A stretch of 64,000 bases of DNA from Dryocosmus kuriphilus. Lineage: Eukaryota > Arthropoda > Insecta > Hymenoptera > Cynipidae. The notes under the pieces are model-generated. The model made no database searches. It was not told where the DNA came from and was given only the letters and a program-made list of their open reading frames with translations. The first letter of the stretch is position 1. The number at the start of each line of letters is the position of its first letter. Where the stretch lies: assembly GCA_038277395.1 (NCBI GenBank), contig CM076190.1, forward strand, positions 235,010,618 to 235,074,617, read 5' to 3'. A program made the translations under genes and the position numbers. This document shows positions 1 to 11,589 of this stretch, in pieces.

Positions 1-1060
1 TTTAATCTGAATCAGTGAAACATTAGTTATCAACTGGAGAGATTGGAGGTGAAACTTTATTTATTCAATTGTAGAGAAAATTGAAGGACTAAAGATTAGT
101 AGAAAATTAGTAATTCGATTAGTCGAAATATTGACTAATTCCATAGTGAAAAATGACATATTAATGTATTAGTAGTAATATATTAATTTTCTTAGGATGT
201 ATATATTAATTAAAAAAAGGTCAGAGAAATGGGAAACATGAAAAATAGAAAATTTTAATCAAAAGAACGCGAATTTGAACCATTTTTAGCTTTATTCAAA
301 TAATAAGAGGATATTGTGATATCTCTAAATAGGCTTAGTCTCCTCCAACAACGTAACGTATTTGCATGGTGTTGCTTCAGAATGGACAAACTACAATTAT
401 TAACACACTTAATCTATTTACCTTACATTGTTCATGTTCTAAATAATCCATTAGTAAGGTTCTGAAGCATGACTATTTCAATAGTAAAACGCCTAATTTC
501 TAAATCAATTAGTTAAATTCCCACTAATTTATATTTACAGAGTATCATTATTCCAAATCTTAATCTGAACAATATATTCATGATTAATAATTTACAAAAG
601 CTGTATCTTAGAGATTAAAAATGAATTAATATTATATAAAGCGTGGCTAAACATACTAAACGTTCAGAGTTTACGAAAGAGTTTTCTTTGTTAAAGAAAT
701 ATTTTCGCCAAATTAGTCTTTACTCAGTTGTCACTCTTATCTCTTCACAGCTACGATATGCATAAATACAAGTATTATTCAATAAGTATTTTCAGTTTCT
801 AAAATGAACATTTTTTCATTGTTTTAAGAAATATAACTTTATTCCGATGAAAAAAAAAAAATTGTGTCCATTTCAGTGTCTTAGGATGAATTTTAATTAT
901 TATTGTTACGTATAGTTGATAAATATCAAAACTCATCGTAAACAGTTTAATCATTATTGTATACGAGTAGAAAATTTCCTTTTTTGTAAACTGATGATTT
1001 ATCCACGGTAAGTTATGAAATTGTTTGACTTCATTCACGTTCAAGAGGAGTGAGGAAGAA
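1..1060. repeat. Segmental duplication copy I (no recognised gene)
   Basis: Non-coding AT-rich DNA that recurs in the window. Bases 1-110 resemble 51,965-52,072 and bases 110-400 resemble 57,045-57,340, so this copy is the uninterrupted (empty-site) version of a locus that carries a LINE further right. Bases 440-560 also match 16,470-16,600 and 57,970-58,050, and 790-1,060 resembles 19,570-19,770 and about 60,280. I see no convincing reading frame; the short frames have coding-unlike composition. Confidence 0.7.
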
Positions 1061-2852
1061 TAAATATAGATTGGGGAATTTAGAACGTGTCTTATTGGAG
1101 ATTACTCAATGTGTAGATAATTTTGTGTAATATTGTAATAATGCGTACAAGTTATTTATTTATGACATTTTGTCATTTTTTCAGGAAGTCGTGGCTGAAA
1201 CTAGTGGGAATCGAATCTAAAAAAGTCAATATCTTTTGAAATAGTACAAATTTTCCCTCACGTTTACCAATGTCCTTGGGCTCATTTTAAAAGTGAATCA
1301 CTGTCTTATCACAGAGACTTATCAGCATAATTGTACTTTTTTTCTTGTATGATGCAAGAACTTGTCAGTTAAATCTAAAGTAAAAAATTTGTAAATATAT
1401 ACTTTTTTTCTGTTGTGCAATAAGATTTGAAATGTGTAAAATATCGTTTTGCCGCGGTGGTGTTCGTACAACGGACATTTTGTTTTAATTAGAAATGATT
1501 GTTGCATGTATTAAACAAAATCAAAATATTCTTGAAATACTTCAAGTAAATTTACTGACTCTTGGCCAAATGCCTTAATATTGAAATCAGTGTCTTTAAA
1601 GCCAATTTAAATCAATGGATTACGTCGATCATAGTGTACACGTTTTCACACGCTATTTCACACACTCTAGATCTTCACTATCTTAATCACAATAACCATT
1701 CCAAGCCATGACATTCATAAACGTTCCTGTAAATTTACAACGTAATACAATCCAAACATCAGCTTGGGATACACATTTCAAATAATATACCACCAGCCTA
1801 CCTCGATAAAAGATGTACCACCTCTCGATGTGAAAATGATGATGATGGAGATCTCAATCTCGGTCTGTAGTCAACGTTGGAATTCGTGAGAAGTTGTTCC
1901 AAATCACAGCACTGAACATCCAGTGTTTATGTTTGACACTTGAATTTGGATTCCGTTATCTCGCTGCGTAAATACTGATAATGGCGATCTCATTCGTTGT
2001 ATTCAGTCACCGTTGAAACTCGTGAAGCGTCGTCCAAACTCAACGCACTCAGCGTCCAAGTCTTTTTCTTGTTTCCCCAATTTGAATTTTGGACATCCCC
2101 GCAAATTAGCCGTCAATAGAGCCAGGATTTTGATATAGTAATATTTCAAAAATAGAATACCAACATAATCAGTGAACAATTATTTTTAAGGAAAGAGAGG
2201 CAGTTAGAAATCAACCGACTTCACCGGACTTACCGGTAGATCTTCTTGCCTAGGGGTTTCCTCTCCTTCCTCCTTGGCTTCCTTCCTCACGTGATCCCTT
2301 TCCGTAATCACGTGAGCTCGTTAAAATTATCAAAATCCAGAAGAGTAACTTTGCAACTGCATTTGTGTTGATCTTGGTCATGACAAATGTATAAATTTTT
2401 TAATCATGAATTTTCTATGAACATAAATTAAAATATACATTGATATATATAGAGGAGTTTTTAGGTCCTACGTTCTTAAAAAAGAGAATCACTGAAACAT
2501 TCGTCTTTATTTTGTGATGCTTCAATCGAATACTATAATTTACAAAATTCTTTAAAAAACAAGAAGTGAAAAATAGTTACAAAGATAAACTGCACAAATC
2601 CATTAGAAGTAAAATCGTTTTTCAATACTATGGTTTGGAGTAAAATCACGTCAAACAATAATGAGTTACAATTTCAAACATGTCGGAAAAAATCCAAATT
2701 GTTAAAAAGACATATTAAGAGAGAAATTGTTGAAGCCCCATAAAAATTGAAGGGACTCAAACACAAATAACTACATTAAAAAAAATTTTTGGTTGGATAT
2801 CGGTTAGCGACAAATGTGAAGTCTTTCATCTTATACTATAATTTATGAAAGG
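1061..2852. other. Intergenic stretch with a diverged ~133-bp tandem duplication
   Basis: No gene is recognised. Between about 1,838 and 2,097 a block of roughly 133 bp is present twice in tandem; landmarks are gatggagatctcaatctcg in unit 1 and aatggcgatctcattcgtt in unit 2, each followed by a matching caacgttgga / caccgttgaa stretch. On the minus strand short frames with Cys and Lys exist, but none is preserved between the two units. Confidence 0.5.
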
Positions 2853-3125
2853 ATGAGTGACGATAGTTTTCTTTCATCGCACATAAAGATATTCAATAAC
2901 AGCATCTTCGAAGATATTTTTGGACGTAATTGGATCCAATCACCAGGATATGTGCTCTCTGAAAAGATTAAATTGTTGGCCACACAGAGTCGGCAAATAT
3001 TCCTAAATGATAAACTGAGAAGTACTCTGAACGTAATTGGTAGAAATCGAGCAATAAAGCATCAAGCTTATTGTACAAATCAACGAAGACTAATCAGCTG
3101 GGACGATAAAAGCACCCTCCTTTAA
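2853..3125 (+). CDS. Hypothetical ORF, 90 codons, no recognised family
   Basis: An ATG-initiated frame of 90 codons, mixed hydrophilic composition, no signal peptide, membrane segment or motif that I know. It sits just upstream of a GC-richer stretch (3,130-3,540) and a Tc1 element. It could be an exon or remnant of an unrecognised mobile element, or a chance frame. No splice signals decide between these, so the call is weak. Confidence 0.15.
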   Translation: MSDDSFLSSHIKIFNNSIFEDIFGRNWIQSPGYVLSEKIKLLATQSRQIFLNDKLRSTLNVIGRNRAIKHQAYCTNQRRLISWDDKSTLL

Positions 3126-3597
3126 AAGAAACCGACTCTTCCTAAACCTGGTCAGTCTTTGGTAATCGGTGGTGTGGCTTGTCATAGTCAGCTTTTCTTA
3201 ATCCGACACATACTCGTACATCTCGTCAGTCCTGTCTGCCTCCGTCGCATCTTCACCAAACAACTGATCCGGACTTACGATCAAATAGGCATGTCAAATA
3301 GTTCGGTTCAGTTCATGTCAGATCTTCCGTGATCTCGGAAGTCCGTCGCCGTCAGTCTTCAGTATTTTCTCAGTCTAATCTTCGTTCCGTTATCCAGTTT
3401 GTCCTAGCTTACGGGTTCGCGTGAAGTGGACAGTGGGGTTCTTGTAACCCATTTGGTCGAACTTAAATTCAGTGGTACGATCATGGTACCAATTTGCTAA
3501 AACTCAAAAATTCTGGGATCCGGTCTTTTTAAGGATCCCATCACCAATTACTGCAAGGGGATACCAGAATACCTGAATCTGGAATTCTGCATAAAGG
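3126..3597. other. GC-richer non-coding stretch, unidentified
   Basis: About 470 bp richer in C and G than the surroundings with broken frames on both strands. It may be a remnant of a mobile element, but no diagnostic motif, terminal repeat or domain could be seen. Confidence 0.3.
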
Positions 3598-3599
3598 TA

Positions 3600-4650
3600 C
3601 AGTCTTTTGAACAAAAAAGGAACCGCGATTATTCGTAAACCATGAAAGATATTTGATTTCTCTTTTTTTAGAGTCAAAGGTCACTAAAAGGCCTACGGCG
3701 AACTTACTTAATATGTCTTCCAATCTCCATCACTGTCCAAAATAGCGTGGCACCTCTTAGGTATGCTTTCGACAAGGGATTCGGCATATTCAATGGGAAG
3801 TGACCTCCATATTTCTCTAGTATGATGAGAGAGCTGTTTTTGGATAAACGCCCGCTTCCCTGCAAACTTTCTCTTCATGACTGAACAAACATTTTCAATG
3901 TGTTTGGCATCGGGAGACTGTAAAGGGCAATCCATTGTCTAGAGGCCATTTTCCAGTTTCCACGAGGTGCAGAGGCGACTGCGATGCTTAAGGTCGTTAT
4001 CTTCTTTGCAAGATCCAATCTTCACTTTGAGCTCAAAAAATTTCTTTACTGATCTTAAAAGACCACGCTGTTAAAATTTGGGCATTTTATGAACATTAAA
4101 ATTCTCCGTGAAAACCTCCAAACTACCAAAACTACTCTTAGAGAATCATTCCCAAACATGAATTTGTATGGGGTGTTTTACGGTTCGCTGGACGAAATGC
4201 TCATTACCTGTCTTGAATAGTGTTAATGTTGAATTCTAGCCCCTTTTTAGCTAGTCTATCCTTAGGCTGACGCAATGTTAGAGTGGGGAATTGCGTAAAA
4301 AACTGGAAGGTGACTTTGTCCTCCTTTGGCGTCGGTCCTCGAGTACTGCCTCTCCCAGGCGAATCATCGACACTTTTTGTGTCTTTGAAACGTTGCACCC
4401 ACTTTTGCACAAACTTTTGCAACTTTTTTATATATTTTTCACATGCAGCTTGCTTCATTTTTGGATTCAGCTAATGTGAGCACAAGAAGACAGTTTCAAA
4501 TCTTTTCGCGTACGCGGCAGACATTTCAATTTACGTGTGCTCTACGACAGTTCGAAGCCCTTTTAGTGACCTTTAATTTGTAAACAAGAGAATCTAAATA
4601 TCTATTACGGTTTACCAATAATTGCGATTCTTTTTTTGTTGAACAGACTG
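3600..4650 (-). mobile_element. Tc1-like DNA transposon (decayed), TA target site
   Basis: The element runs from cagtcttttgaacaaaaaag on the left to the reverse complement of cagtctgttcaacaaaaaaa on the right, with about 95 bp of imperfect terminal inverted repeat (both ends continue to a shared ggtcactaaaagg block). It is flanked by the dinucleotide TA on both sides (3,598-3,599 and 4,651-4,652), the target duplication expected of the Tc1/mariner superfamily. Its length, 1,051 bp, is short for an autonomous copy. It carries a broken transposase on the minus strand, related to the one at 48.4 kb. Confidence 0.85.
3708..4458 (-). pseudogene. Tc1-like transposase pseudogene
   Basis: Tc1 transposases bind their inverted repeats through paired helix-turn-helix domains and cut DNA with a DDE catalytic triad. 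Minus-strand frames here give an N-terminal DNA-binding part (4,458 to 4,204, with a DDSPGRGS linker related to the GRP-type hook) and a C-terminal catalytic part (3,935 to 3,708) with SPDAKHIENVCSVM, matching the SPDxNxxEN block that holds the final Glu. The second part aligns with the better preserved copy at 48,403-48,780. Between them the frame is lost by several shifts and stops and the first catalytic Asp block is not readable, so no active protein can be made. Confidence 0.8.
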
Positions 4651-4960
4651 TATCAGGTCTCTCTGAGGAATCCAGCACCAACAACTCTTGGAGAATACCA
4701 GCGGCCCATCCAGTATTATCAGTGAAAGTGAAATGCTAACAAAAAAATACTACGTAAGTACCAAACGAATTCTTCAATTTTCTTGCTTAATTGAATTTAA
4801 ACCGCAAAAATATTGAACAATTATCAGCTTTCTTTTATTTTTCATGCTGGTTACTACACCAATAAAAAAATAAGGCCGACCAACTCAAAATTTGTAAAAT
4901 ACAGTTAAAATAATGTCACTTTAAGTTTTAAGCTTCTATTATCTCATTAATTATCATATT

Positions 4961-5179
4961 GTTTTGCGACGATTGAAGAGATAAAGACCGCATCGCTTGA
5001 AGAGCTGAAGGCTATACCAAAAAGTGCTTATCAGAAATGCTTTGAGGATTGGAAAAAGCGCTGGCACAAATGTATTAGATCGGAGGGAGATTACTTTGAA
5101 GGGGACAGCATCAATATTGATGAATAAATAAATATTTTTTGATAAAAATAAAGTCACCTTACTTTTCGATCGCACCTCG
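4961..5179 (+). mobile_element. Mariner element, 3' end only
   Basis: The last 219 bp of a mariner transposon, clearly related to the copy nested at 53,079-54,308: it starts at tttgcgacgattgaagagat (compare 54,093) and ends at the inverted repeat gatcgcacctcg followed by TA. It encodes the last ~45 transposase codons (EELKAIPKSAYQKCFEDWKK) but with frame differences after that. The 5' four fifths of the element are missing. Confidence 0.85.
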
Positions 5180-5286
5180 TATATGAAGAGCCGTTTTTTT
5201 TCGAGACATCTTTAAATGCTAAACTTCATTCGTGTATGCACTACCTATTTCATCATTCACTTTTTGATCAGTTTATTACTTTCAAC

Positions 5287-5717
5287 ATGGATCTGTGGCT
5301 GAAGTCGGGATCATTGAAGAAGCGAGCAGTTTCTCCGTCACATTCACAGCTAGGAAAGCTCCCGGTTCAAATTTTGAGGAGGTCTGACGGCCAAATCACG
5401 AACAATCACACGAAGCACCACGGTCGGATATATTATGCAAAAACTCCGCAAGTGCAGGACTAGTTTTAATACCCTGTGGAAGTGGAATAACTAAGGAGTG
5501 TAAGTATAACGAAAGCTATTTAGAAATGGGCTTTATCGAGACAGAGGAGGGTAAAGCTCAATGTGTAATTTGCGCGCGCGTCCTTCCGAACAGTTCGATG
5601 GTTCCAGTTAAATCGCGACGTCATTTTGAGGGCTGTAATTCGGACCTCCAGTCTAAAGAGATTGATTTTTTCTGGAGAAAGAGCACTGAATTAGCTGCTT
5701 CTCAACACTTCATGAAA
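5287..5717 (+). pseudogene. hAT-type transposase N-terminus (ZBED5-like BED finger), truncated
   Basis: ZBED5/hAT-type proteins begin with a short MDxWL motif and a BED zinc finger that binds transposon DNA. Here MDLWLKSGSLKKR opens at 5,287; after a stop and a short gap a second frame at 5,526 carries YLEMGFIETEEGKAQ, then CVIC (the first zinc pair) followed by RRHFEGC instead of the usual HLxxxH, so the finger's last ligands look altered. It continues EIDFFWRKSTELAASQ and stops being homologous near 5,717, where it meets gene A exon 3 on the opposite strand. About 140 residues of a protein that normally exceeds 600 are present. Confidence 0.7.
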
Positions 5718-5873
5718 ACTCACGCAGAAGAAATCTGGACCTGGCACGATGAGAAGACCCGACAGAGGAGCACGGCTCGTTGATAGGAGAATAATGTCTG
5801 GCAGAAGTAAAAAAGGGTCCGGTCCCAGAAACAGTTTCCCCATTACGATGAGAATCAAGCTGTGAATTAGATT
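5718..5873 (-). pseudogene. Gene A exon 3 (secreted-family paralogue), truncated
   Basis: Minus-strand exon paralogous to gene B exon 3 at 26,190-26,509. A pyrimidine tract and AG acceptor (positions 5,875-5,874) precede AATCTAATTCACAG, read in phase 1 as E-S-N-S-Q-L-D; gene B has E-F-S-S-Q-F-D at the same place. The frame remains open for about 50 codons (Ser/Arg-rich) but homology ends at 5,718 where the hAT fragment begins, so the 3' end is lost. The flanking intron (5,880-6,180) matches 26,515-26,735. Function unknown; inferred to be a decayed paralogue because exon 1 has no ATG and exon 2 is eroded. Confidence 0.65.
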
Positions 5874-6017
5874 CTGCAAAAAGAAAAAGAAACACATTAA
5901 AAAAATGTTTAGGGCATTGTAGCCTACGGATGAAACACTTACATAATTTTGGTCCGGTAGACAATATGATCAGCATTTATGCTTGAACAGAAAATGTATA
6001 GAGCATGTATTGGTTTA

Positions 6018-6025
<8 letters not shown>

Positions 6026-6102
<77 letters not shown>
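6026..6102. repeat. (TA)n microsatellite
   Basis: About 38 uninterrupted TA dinucleotides inside gene A intron 2. The paralogous intron of gene B (near 26,650) lacks the expansion, so it arose in this copy. Confidence 0.95.
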
Positions 6103-6107
<5 letters not shown>

Positions 6108-6185
6108 TAAAGCTCAGGGTATCAAATTGCTGGAGATCAATCTGACTACCAACTTCAGAACATCATGATCCACTACTGCGAATGG

Positions 6186-8153
6186 TCAGGGATCACCGCA
6201 GATGTCTGCGATGGAGGGGAGGTTTTACTCCTAATTGGCGCTTCCACAAGTGGCGGATAGTGGAATGCTCGCTGTAAAAAGAAGGTAGGGCTGAAATAAG
6301 ATAGGCCCCGCGGAAGAAAAACACGATTGGTGACGGTCGCAAGCCACTGGTAGTGCTCCGAATTATGATCCGTTCTTCCGCCGGCATGGATGGGGGTTGC
6401 TGTGAGCTTGCTCTGTCGAGGCGTAAGCTGCGATTGGGCTTCTGGAGTCAGCCCCTTTGGGTATTGATCGGGGAGTGCGTGGTGGCTGCAGGGATCGGAA
6501 CTTTCAGTGCCCCTGGCGAGTTCGGTCTGTCCGTATATTTCGGGACCGGTTAAACGAAGGTTGGGCCCCAGAGTACTGGGGTAGGATTTCGGTCCGTTGG
6601 TATACTCGTCCCCAACTATTTCGGCTCGCCCCTACACGTACGATGCGCTGGCGAATTCTTTGCTATGGCTTTCAAAGATGGAAAACGGAGAGGCAACAAG
6701 GAAACTCACGTCGAAGAGGAGCTGGACCACAGCAACAGCTTCGATGTTGTTGAAGGAGAACGGTTTCCGTTCACGACGGAAGTTGCTGAGATGAAAATGT
6801 ACGTCGCCAAATCACAGGAGGATTTAAAAGAGCACCACAAAAGGGTACGTGGGCTGCTGAAGAAGATGCTAAAGCTCTGTACAACAAAGCAGCAGAAGGC
6901 AGCAGTGGATAAGATGCAAGAGGAAATGCGCATGACCGCGTATGCTTATAGAAGCCTCAATATTAATATCGAAGGTGAAGAAAGCAATGAACATACTCAC
7001 GACGCAGAAGATAGGTAAGGAGCGCAAGGAGAAGTCTTTTCAAAGGTTCCACCTTGAAGAAGAGGACGGCTTCCGTTTCTACGCAAACGGAGTCATAGAC
7101 GACTGCCGGAGGAAGCAGTGGAGACGCACAAGCGGGAGAGGGAAACGACTCTCAGCCCGCCTAGCGGGCTCAAAAGCGAGAAGCCGGTTCTGAAAAAGTC
7201 CAAGACCGAGGAGGGGGTTGCTTGGTCAAAGCTCGCAAGGAGGAAGAGTAAGAAGGAGAGGACGGAGGAGGAGAAGCCTGAAGAGTAGGAGGCGTCAGTA
7301 AGAGATGACTCGCTCATTAAGGGACAAATAGCCCCGAAGAAAAAGAGGAGGAGAACCCCCTTGGAAGCAGTATCCATCCGGCCAGCCCCGGGAAAGAACT
7401 ATGTGGTTGTCCTGAAGGACATACAGTAGAAGGCCAAGCATGAGGAACTTGGCGTCACAGTCAAGGTTATCAGGCAGACAATAACGTGGGACGTCATCAT
7501 CTAAGTGACGGCGAAGGCAGCGGAGAGGCAGCACTTTGGTGAGGCGATCTCGAAGGCCCTTGGAAAAGGCGGGATTGTCTGACACATTGTCGCATGGGCT
7601 CAGCTAGTAGTGTACGACTTAGTCTATACTACGGAGGCTGCTGATGTGGAAGAAGTCGTGAAGGTGGCTCTGGGAGACCAGATTGTCTCCCCACAACTGC
7701 CCGCGACCTAGATGGTGCCGCTGCTGCCAAACTGGAGAAGTCTGCACGACTGAAGTTCAGGTGTGTTAATTGCCGGGTGAAGACGCACAGAGCTGTAACC
7801 CGGGGTTACAGGTGCCATGCTCTCGCACATGTTGCCCGAGAGTGAACAAATTAAGACCGCAGCAAGTGCTGCAGAAGATGTTACCAGGAGGGCACAAGGC
7901 GGCGGAATGTCAAGAACTGGCGATACCTTGTCCACCAGCAAGAGCTAGAAGAAAACACTAAAGGTCAACAAGCCAGAAGGAGAAGCTGGAGACAGTGAAG
8001 AAAATATCACCCCCTGATTTAATGCGAAGCGGTTCCGGGGGGATCAATGCCGAAAAGCAAAGGGAGGCTTAGAGATGTCTAACATAGAAGCTCTACACGT
8101 CGTGCAGTAATGCATTTCCTCGTCCCTTCCAAATAAAAAGAGAGAAGGAAAAA
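6186..8153 (+). mobile_element. R1-clade LINE copy (5'UTR + ORF1, no ORF2)
   Basis: A GC-rich block inserted in gene A intron 2. The paralogous gene B intron is uninterrupted here, and the insertion is flanked by a degenerate 14-bp target duplication, actactgcgaatgg (6,172-6,185) and actgttgcggatgg (8,154-8,167). The right end is A-rich (aataaaaagagagaaggaaa), as expected of target-primed reverse transcription. Only a 5' leader and ORF1 are recognisable; the reverse transcriptase ORF is absent although the 3' tail is present, so this is an internally deleted, non-autonomous copy. Confidence 0.8.
6665..7960 (+). pseudogene. R1-type ORF1 (Gag-like, CCHC knuckles), frameshifted
   Basis: ORF1 of R1-clade LINEs encodes an RNA-binding Gag-like protein with C-terminal CCHC zinc knuckles. 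A 117-codon frame (6,665-7,018) has a charged coiled-coil-like segment (EMKMYVAKSQEDLKEHHKRV); later fragments in other frames show KNYVVVLKDIQ and HFGEAISKALG, typical of the mid-Gag region, and then cysteine-rich remnants around 7,760-7,900 (RCHALAHVARE, GHKAAEC) corresponding to knuckles. At least four stops or frameshifts separate these pieces. The family call rests on the order of these blocks; an exact subfamily cannot be given. Confidence 0.65.
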
Positions 8154-8167
8154 ACTGTTGCGGATGG

Positions 8168-8880
8168 AAATATTAATTTGTGCATAACTTCGTTCGTGTA
8201 CGTCTAGTGGCAGCTGTAATATTTTTAATAAAAAACCGTAGTATGGTCTTGGATTAGTCATGACTAGGGGTGTAAGCTTTGGGCATAATATCTCTTAAGT
8301 GGTAAAAATGATGAAATATCAGACTTTTTTCACATTTTTGGAACATTCAATCCATTCTTGACACCGTATGTATAATATCGCATAATCTGAGACCGGTTGC
8401 GACAATCGCCTATTTCGGGAGCTTCGTGAGTGACAGCGCACGACTAAATTCATTATTCGTTATGAAATGGACTAAAAATGGTTAAAAAATGTCTTTTTGT
8501 TACACTTTATTTTCCAGCAAGAACTGTTCATTACTTAAACTGTTTTGTCAGTTCCGTCATGTTTCGACAAACAAAATTTTATTTTTATACTACTGTCTTT
8601 CAGTATTTAAGAATGATTCTGTTTGTTAAGAAATTATAGTTTCAAGCAATTTTTTTAAGTATGGTTTATAATATACAGAAATGACCAAATTGAGCTATTT
8701 TTATAAAAATTATTGGACTGATAAATATTTCTTATTGGATAATAATGTATCATTATAGGGATACGCTGTTTAACAATTTTTAGTCTATATCGTCAAAAGA
8801 AAGATATTTGTATATTTATTCATTCAATATCTTTAAAACAGCATCAGTTGCTATCAAACAAAAAACTAATACAGTGTAGC
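8168..8880. repeat. Gene A intron 2 segment, paralogous to gene B intron
   Basis: This stretch aligns with 26,740-27,450 over its whole length (shared landmarks aaatgatgaaatatcaaact, cctatttcgggagcttcg and aagaaatt.tagt). It has no coding frame of interest. It defines where the LINE (left) and the compound 8.9-12.3 kb insertion (right) entered copy A. Confidence 0.75.
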
Positions 8881-9501
8881 GTGGCAGTTTCAACTGGATT
8901 TGTCTGTACATTTCTATTATGGAAGCAACTCCTCTTTCCCTCGCGGAGGCCTACGCGTGAACGAAGTCCAGACAGGTGTCAATTATTTTTAGGGTTTCTG
9001 TCGGTGTTTTTTTTTTTTCTTTCAAAAACTTATGTTTAATTGCTCAAGTTTCTCTGGATAGAATCCAGAGCTTTAGTCTTATATTTTTGGTTCATTTTTT
9101 GTTTTATTTGACTTTACGACGGTTCGAGCCACTGGAAGGTGGTATTTGGAAGCTGAAGCGTGGCATGAGGACGTCGTTACCTCCATTCTGATGTAGTACG
9201 AGTCATAGGTCAGGCCCTTTCCCACAGAGATAAACGGTCGGGGGCGTAGCAAGCTGCTGTGCATCGTGGGCAGATTGCGTATAAGGTTCTTGCCTTTGAA
9301 GCGATCGCTACCTCGGAATATTCGGGGAAAGTGTCAGTGGCGGGATCTCTCGGTCACCGAGGAAACGATCTCCAACTACTCTATCACCGGACCTCTTACC
9401 AACAAGGAGTACACGAGCCAACAATGCGTAACTGGTTATGCGCAGGAAGACGACTCTGGACGCGGTTAACCGCCGAAAGCTTCGGTGCAAGGTGTCCACT
9501 T
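8881..9501. other. Left part of compound insertion in gene A intron 2
   Basis: Sequence absent from the paralogous gene B intron, which continues directly from its equivalent of 8,880 to its equivalent of 12,258. It is GC-richer than the surroundings, has only short frames and resumes beyond the hAT element at 11,590. I could not assign it to a family. Confidence 0.4.
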
Positions 9502-9644
9502 TAGGGACGGGTAAGTGTCGCTGAGAATCGATTCTACGATTCCACGATTCCGACAAGAAGAATCGATTCCTAGAATCGAAAAGTCGACGATAGGAATCGA
9601 TTCCGATTCCAATGATTTCCCTCTCCAGAAAAGCCCACGTTGCT

Positions 9645-9795
9645 GTACGAATAATAAATAAATATAAATAATATGTAAATATAAAATAATAAATAAATAT
9701 AAAATAATATATAAATATAAAATAATAAATAAATATAAATAATACATAAATATAAAATAATAAATATGTAATAAATTAAAAATAAATATAAACCA
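9645..9795. repeat. AT-rich AATAAATAAATAT simple repeat
   Basis: Imperfect repeats of aataaataaatataaa fill this stretch just inside the left end of the hAT-like element. The minus strand reads as a meaningless Tyr/Leu/Ile-rich frame. Confidence 0.85.
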
Positions 9796-9840
9796 AGTTT
9801 ATTTTTTAATAGTTTTATTCAAATGTAATTAGCTCATGCT

Positions 9841-10770
9841 CCGCATGTGCAGTTTTCTCACTCCTAAATAAAGGGCATAATTTATGTAAAAATAAATTTT
9901 TGAAGCTGTGAAATTTAATTTTAAGTAGAGAAATTCCAATTTATTATTAAACTGTATAATTTTTTGTTTAACTAGAACAATTATTTGCGCGACAACAGAA
10001 GTCAGACGCATTGCGCATGTGCAGTTTTCTCACTCCTAAATAAATGGAATAATGTATGTAAAAATAATTTTCTGAAGCTGTGAAATTTAATTTTATGTAG
10101 AGAAATTTCAATTTATTATTAAACTGTATAATTTTTTGTTTAACTAGAACAATTATTTATGCGACAAAAGAAGTCAGCCGCATTGCGTGCAGTTATTTCA
10201 CTCCTAAATAAAGGGAATAATTTATGTAAAAATAATTTTTTGAAGCTGTGAAATTTAATTTTAAGTAGAGAAATTCCAATTTATTATTAAACTATATAAT
10301 TTTTTTGTTTAACTAGAACAATTATTTACGCGACAACAGAAGTCAGACGCATTGCGTGCAGTTATTTCACTCCTAAATAAAGGGAATAATTTATGTAAAA
10401 ATAATTTTTTGAAGCTGTGAAATTTAATTTTAAGTAGAGAAATTTTAAGTTATTATTAAACTGTATACTTTTTTATTTTATTAGAACAATTATTTACGCT
10501 ACGCGGCAACAGAAGTCAGACGTATTGCGCATGTACAATTTTTCACTCCTATGAAAGGGAATAATTTATTTTAAAATAATTTTTTGAAGCTGTTAAATTT
10601 AATTTTAAGTAGAGAAATTTTAATTTATTATTAAACTGTATAATTTTTTGTCTAACTAGAACAATTATTTACGCGACAACAGAAGTCAGACACATTGCGC
10701 ATGTGCAGTTTTCTCACTCTTAAATAAAGGGAATAATTGATATAAAAAGAATTTTTGAAGCTGTTTAAAA
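9841..10770. repeat. ~170-bp tandem satellite inside hAT element
   Basis: The landmark actcctaaataaa recurs at about 9,859, 10,031, 10,200, 10,369, 10,543 and 10,716, giving a period of 169-174 bp. Other shared blocks are gaagctgtgaaatttaatt and gcgacaacagaagtcaga. More diverged units continue to about 11,160. No conserved frame runs through the units. Confidence 0.9.
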
Positions 10771-11589
10771 TATATACTTAAATAATTTGGAAATCATGTG
10801 AGTTGAAACCTTTTAAATTTGTGAAAGAAATAAACTAACGTCCTAAAATTCGTTCAGTTTCAATCATACATATTTATTGCAAATAAAAAGAAAAATGTAT
10901 TTGAAAATTAATTTTGTGAAGCTATATAATTTAATTTGAATTGGGGAAATTATTTTTCATTATTAAACTATATACTTTTTATATTTAAGTAACACATTTA
11001 TGAGCATGTGCATAGTGTTCTCACTCATACTCACATTCATTTTGTAAATAAAAAGAATAATTTATAAAAAACTTATTTATTTGAACTATACAATTTTTAT
11101 TTTATTTTATAAAATTGATTTTTTATTATTACACAATATAGCATTTGTTTTATGAAAAATAATTATTTACTCGCACTACAAGTCGCTATTCGAGCGAGCC
11201 TGCTGCGAAGTAGTTTGTAGTTGTCTCCTTTTTTAACCACACTCTTCCGTGAGTGAGAAAAGAGAAAAGGAGGCAACTTCATCTAGTGCGCATCAGAATG
11301 AGCATGGTGGTAGAAGGTAGTAGGTAAATGCCGAAAGGAAACAACTGCTAAGCACTACCTAACTAGCAATACAGTGCAGTTAGCAGTATTCAGTACTTAG
11401 TTGGCAGTTGCTACACGTCTGCGGAACTTTTGTTGGATTTATAGGAGAGAATCGAAGAATCGACTGGGAGAATCGATTCGGGAATCGATTTCTGACAGTC
11501 CAACCTCGATTCCAGAAAATCGATTCTGAGGCACCAAGAATCGATTCTTCGAAAGAATCGGAATCGATTTGCCCATCCCTAGCCCACTT

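Larger units (their letters stand above)
9502..11581. mobile_element. Non-autonomous hAT-like element with internal satellite
   Basis: The ends are tagggacgggtaa on the left and the reverse complement of tagggatgggcaa on the right, typical hAT termini. An 8-bp target duplication flanks them: gtccactt (9,494-9,501) and gcccactt (11,582-11,589), one mismatch. Both subterminal regions are packed with the palindrome GAATCGATTC and variants. No transposase frame is present; the 2.08-kb interior is a tandem satellite plus AT-rich DNA. It must have moved using a transposase supplied elsewhere. Confidence 0.85.
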
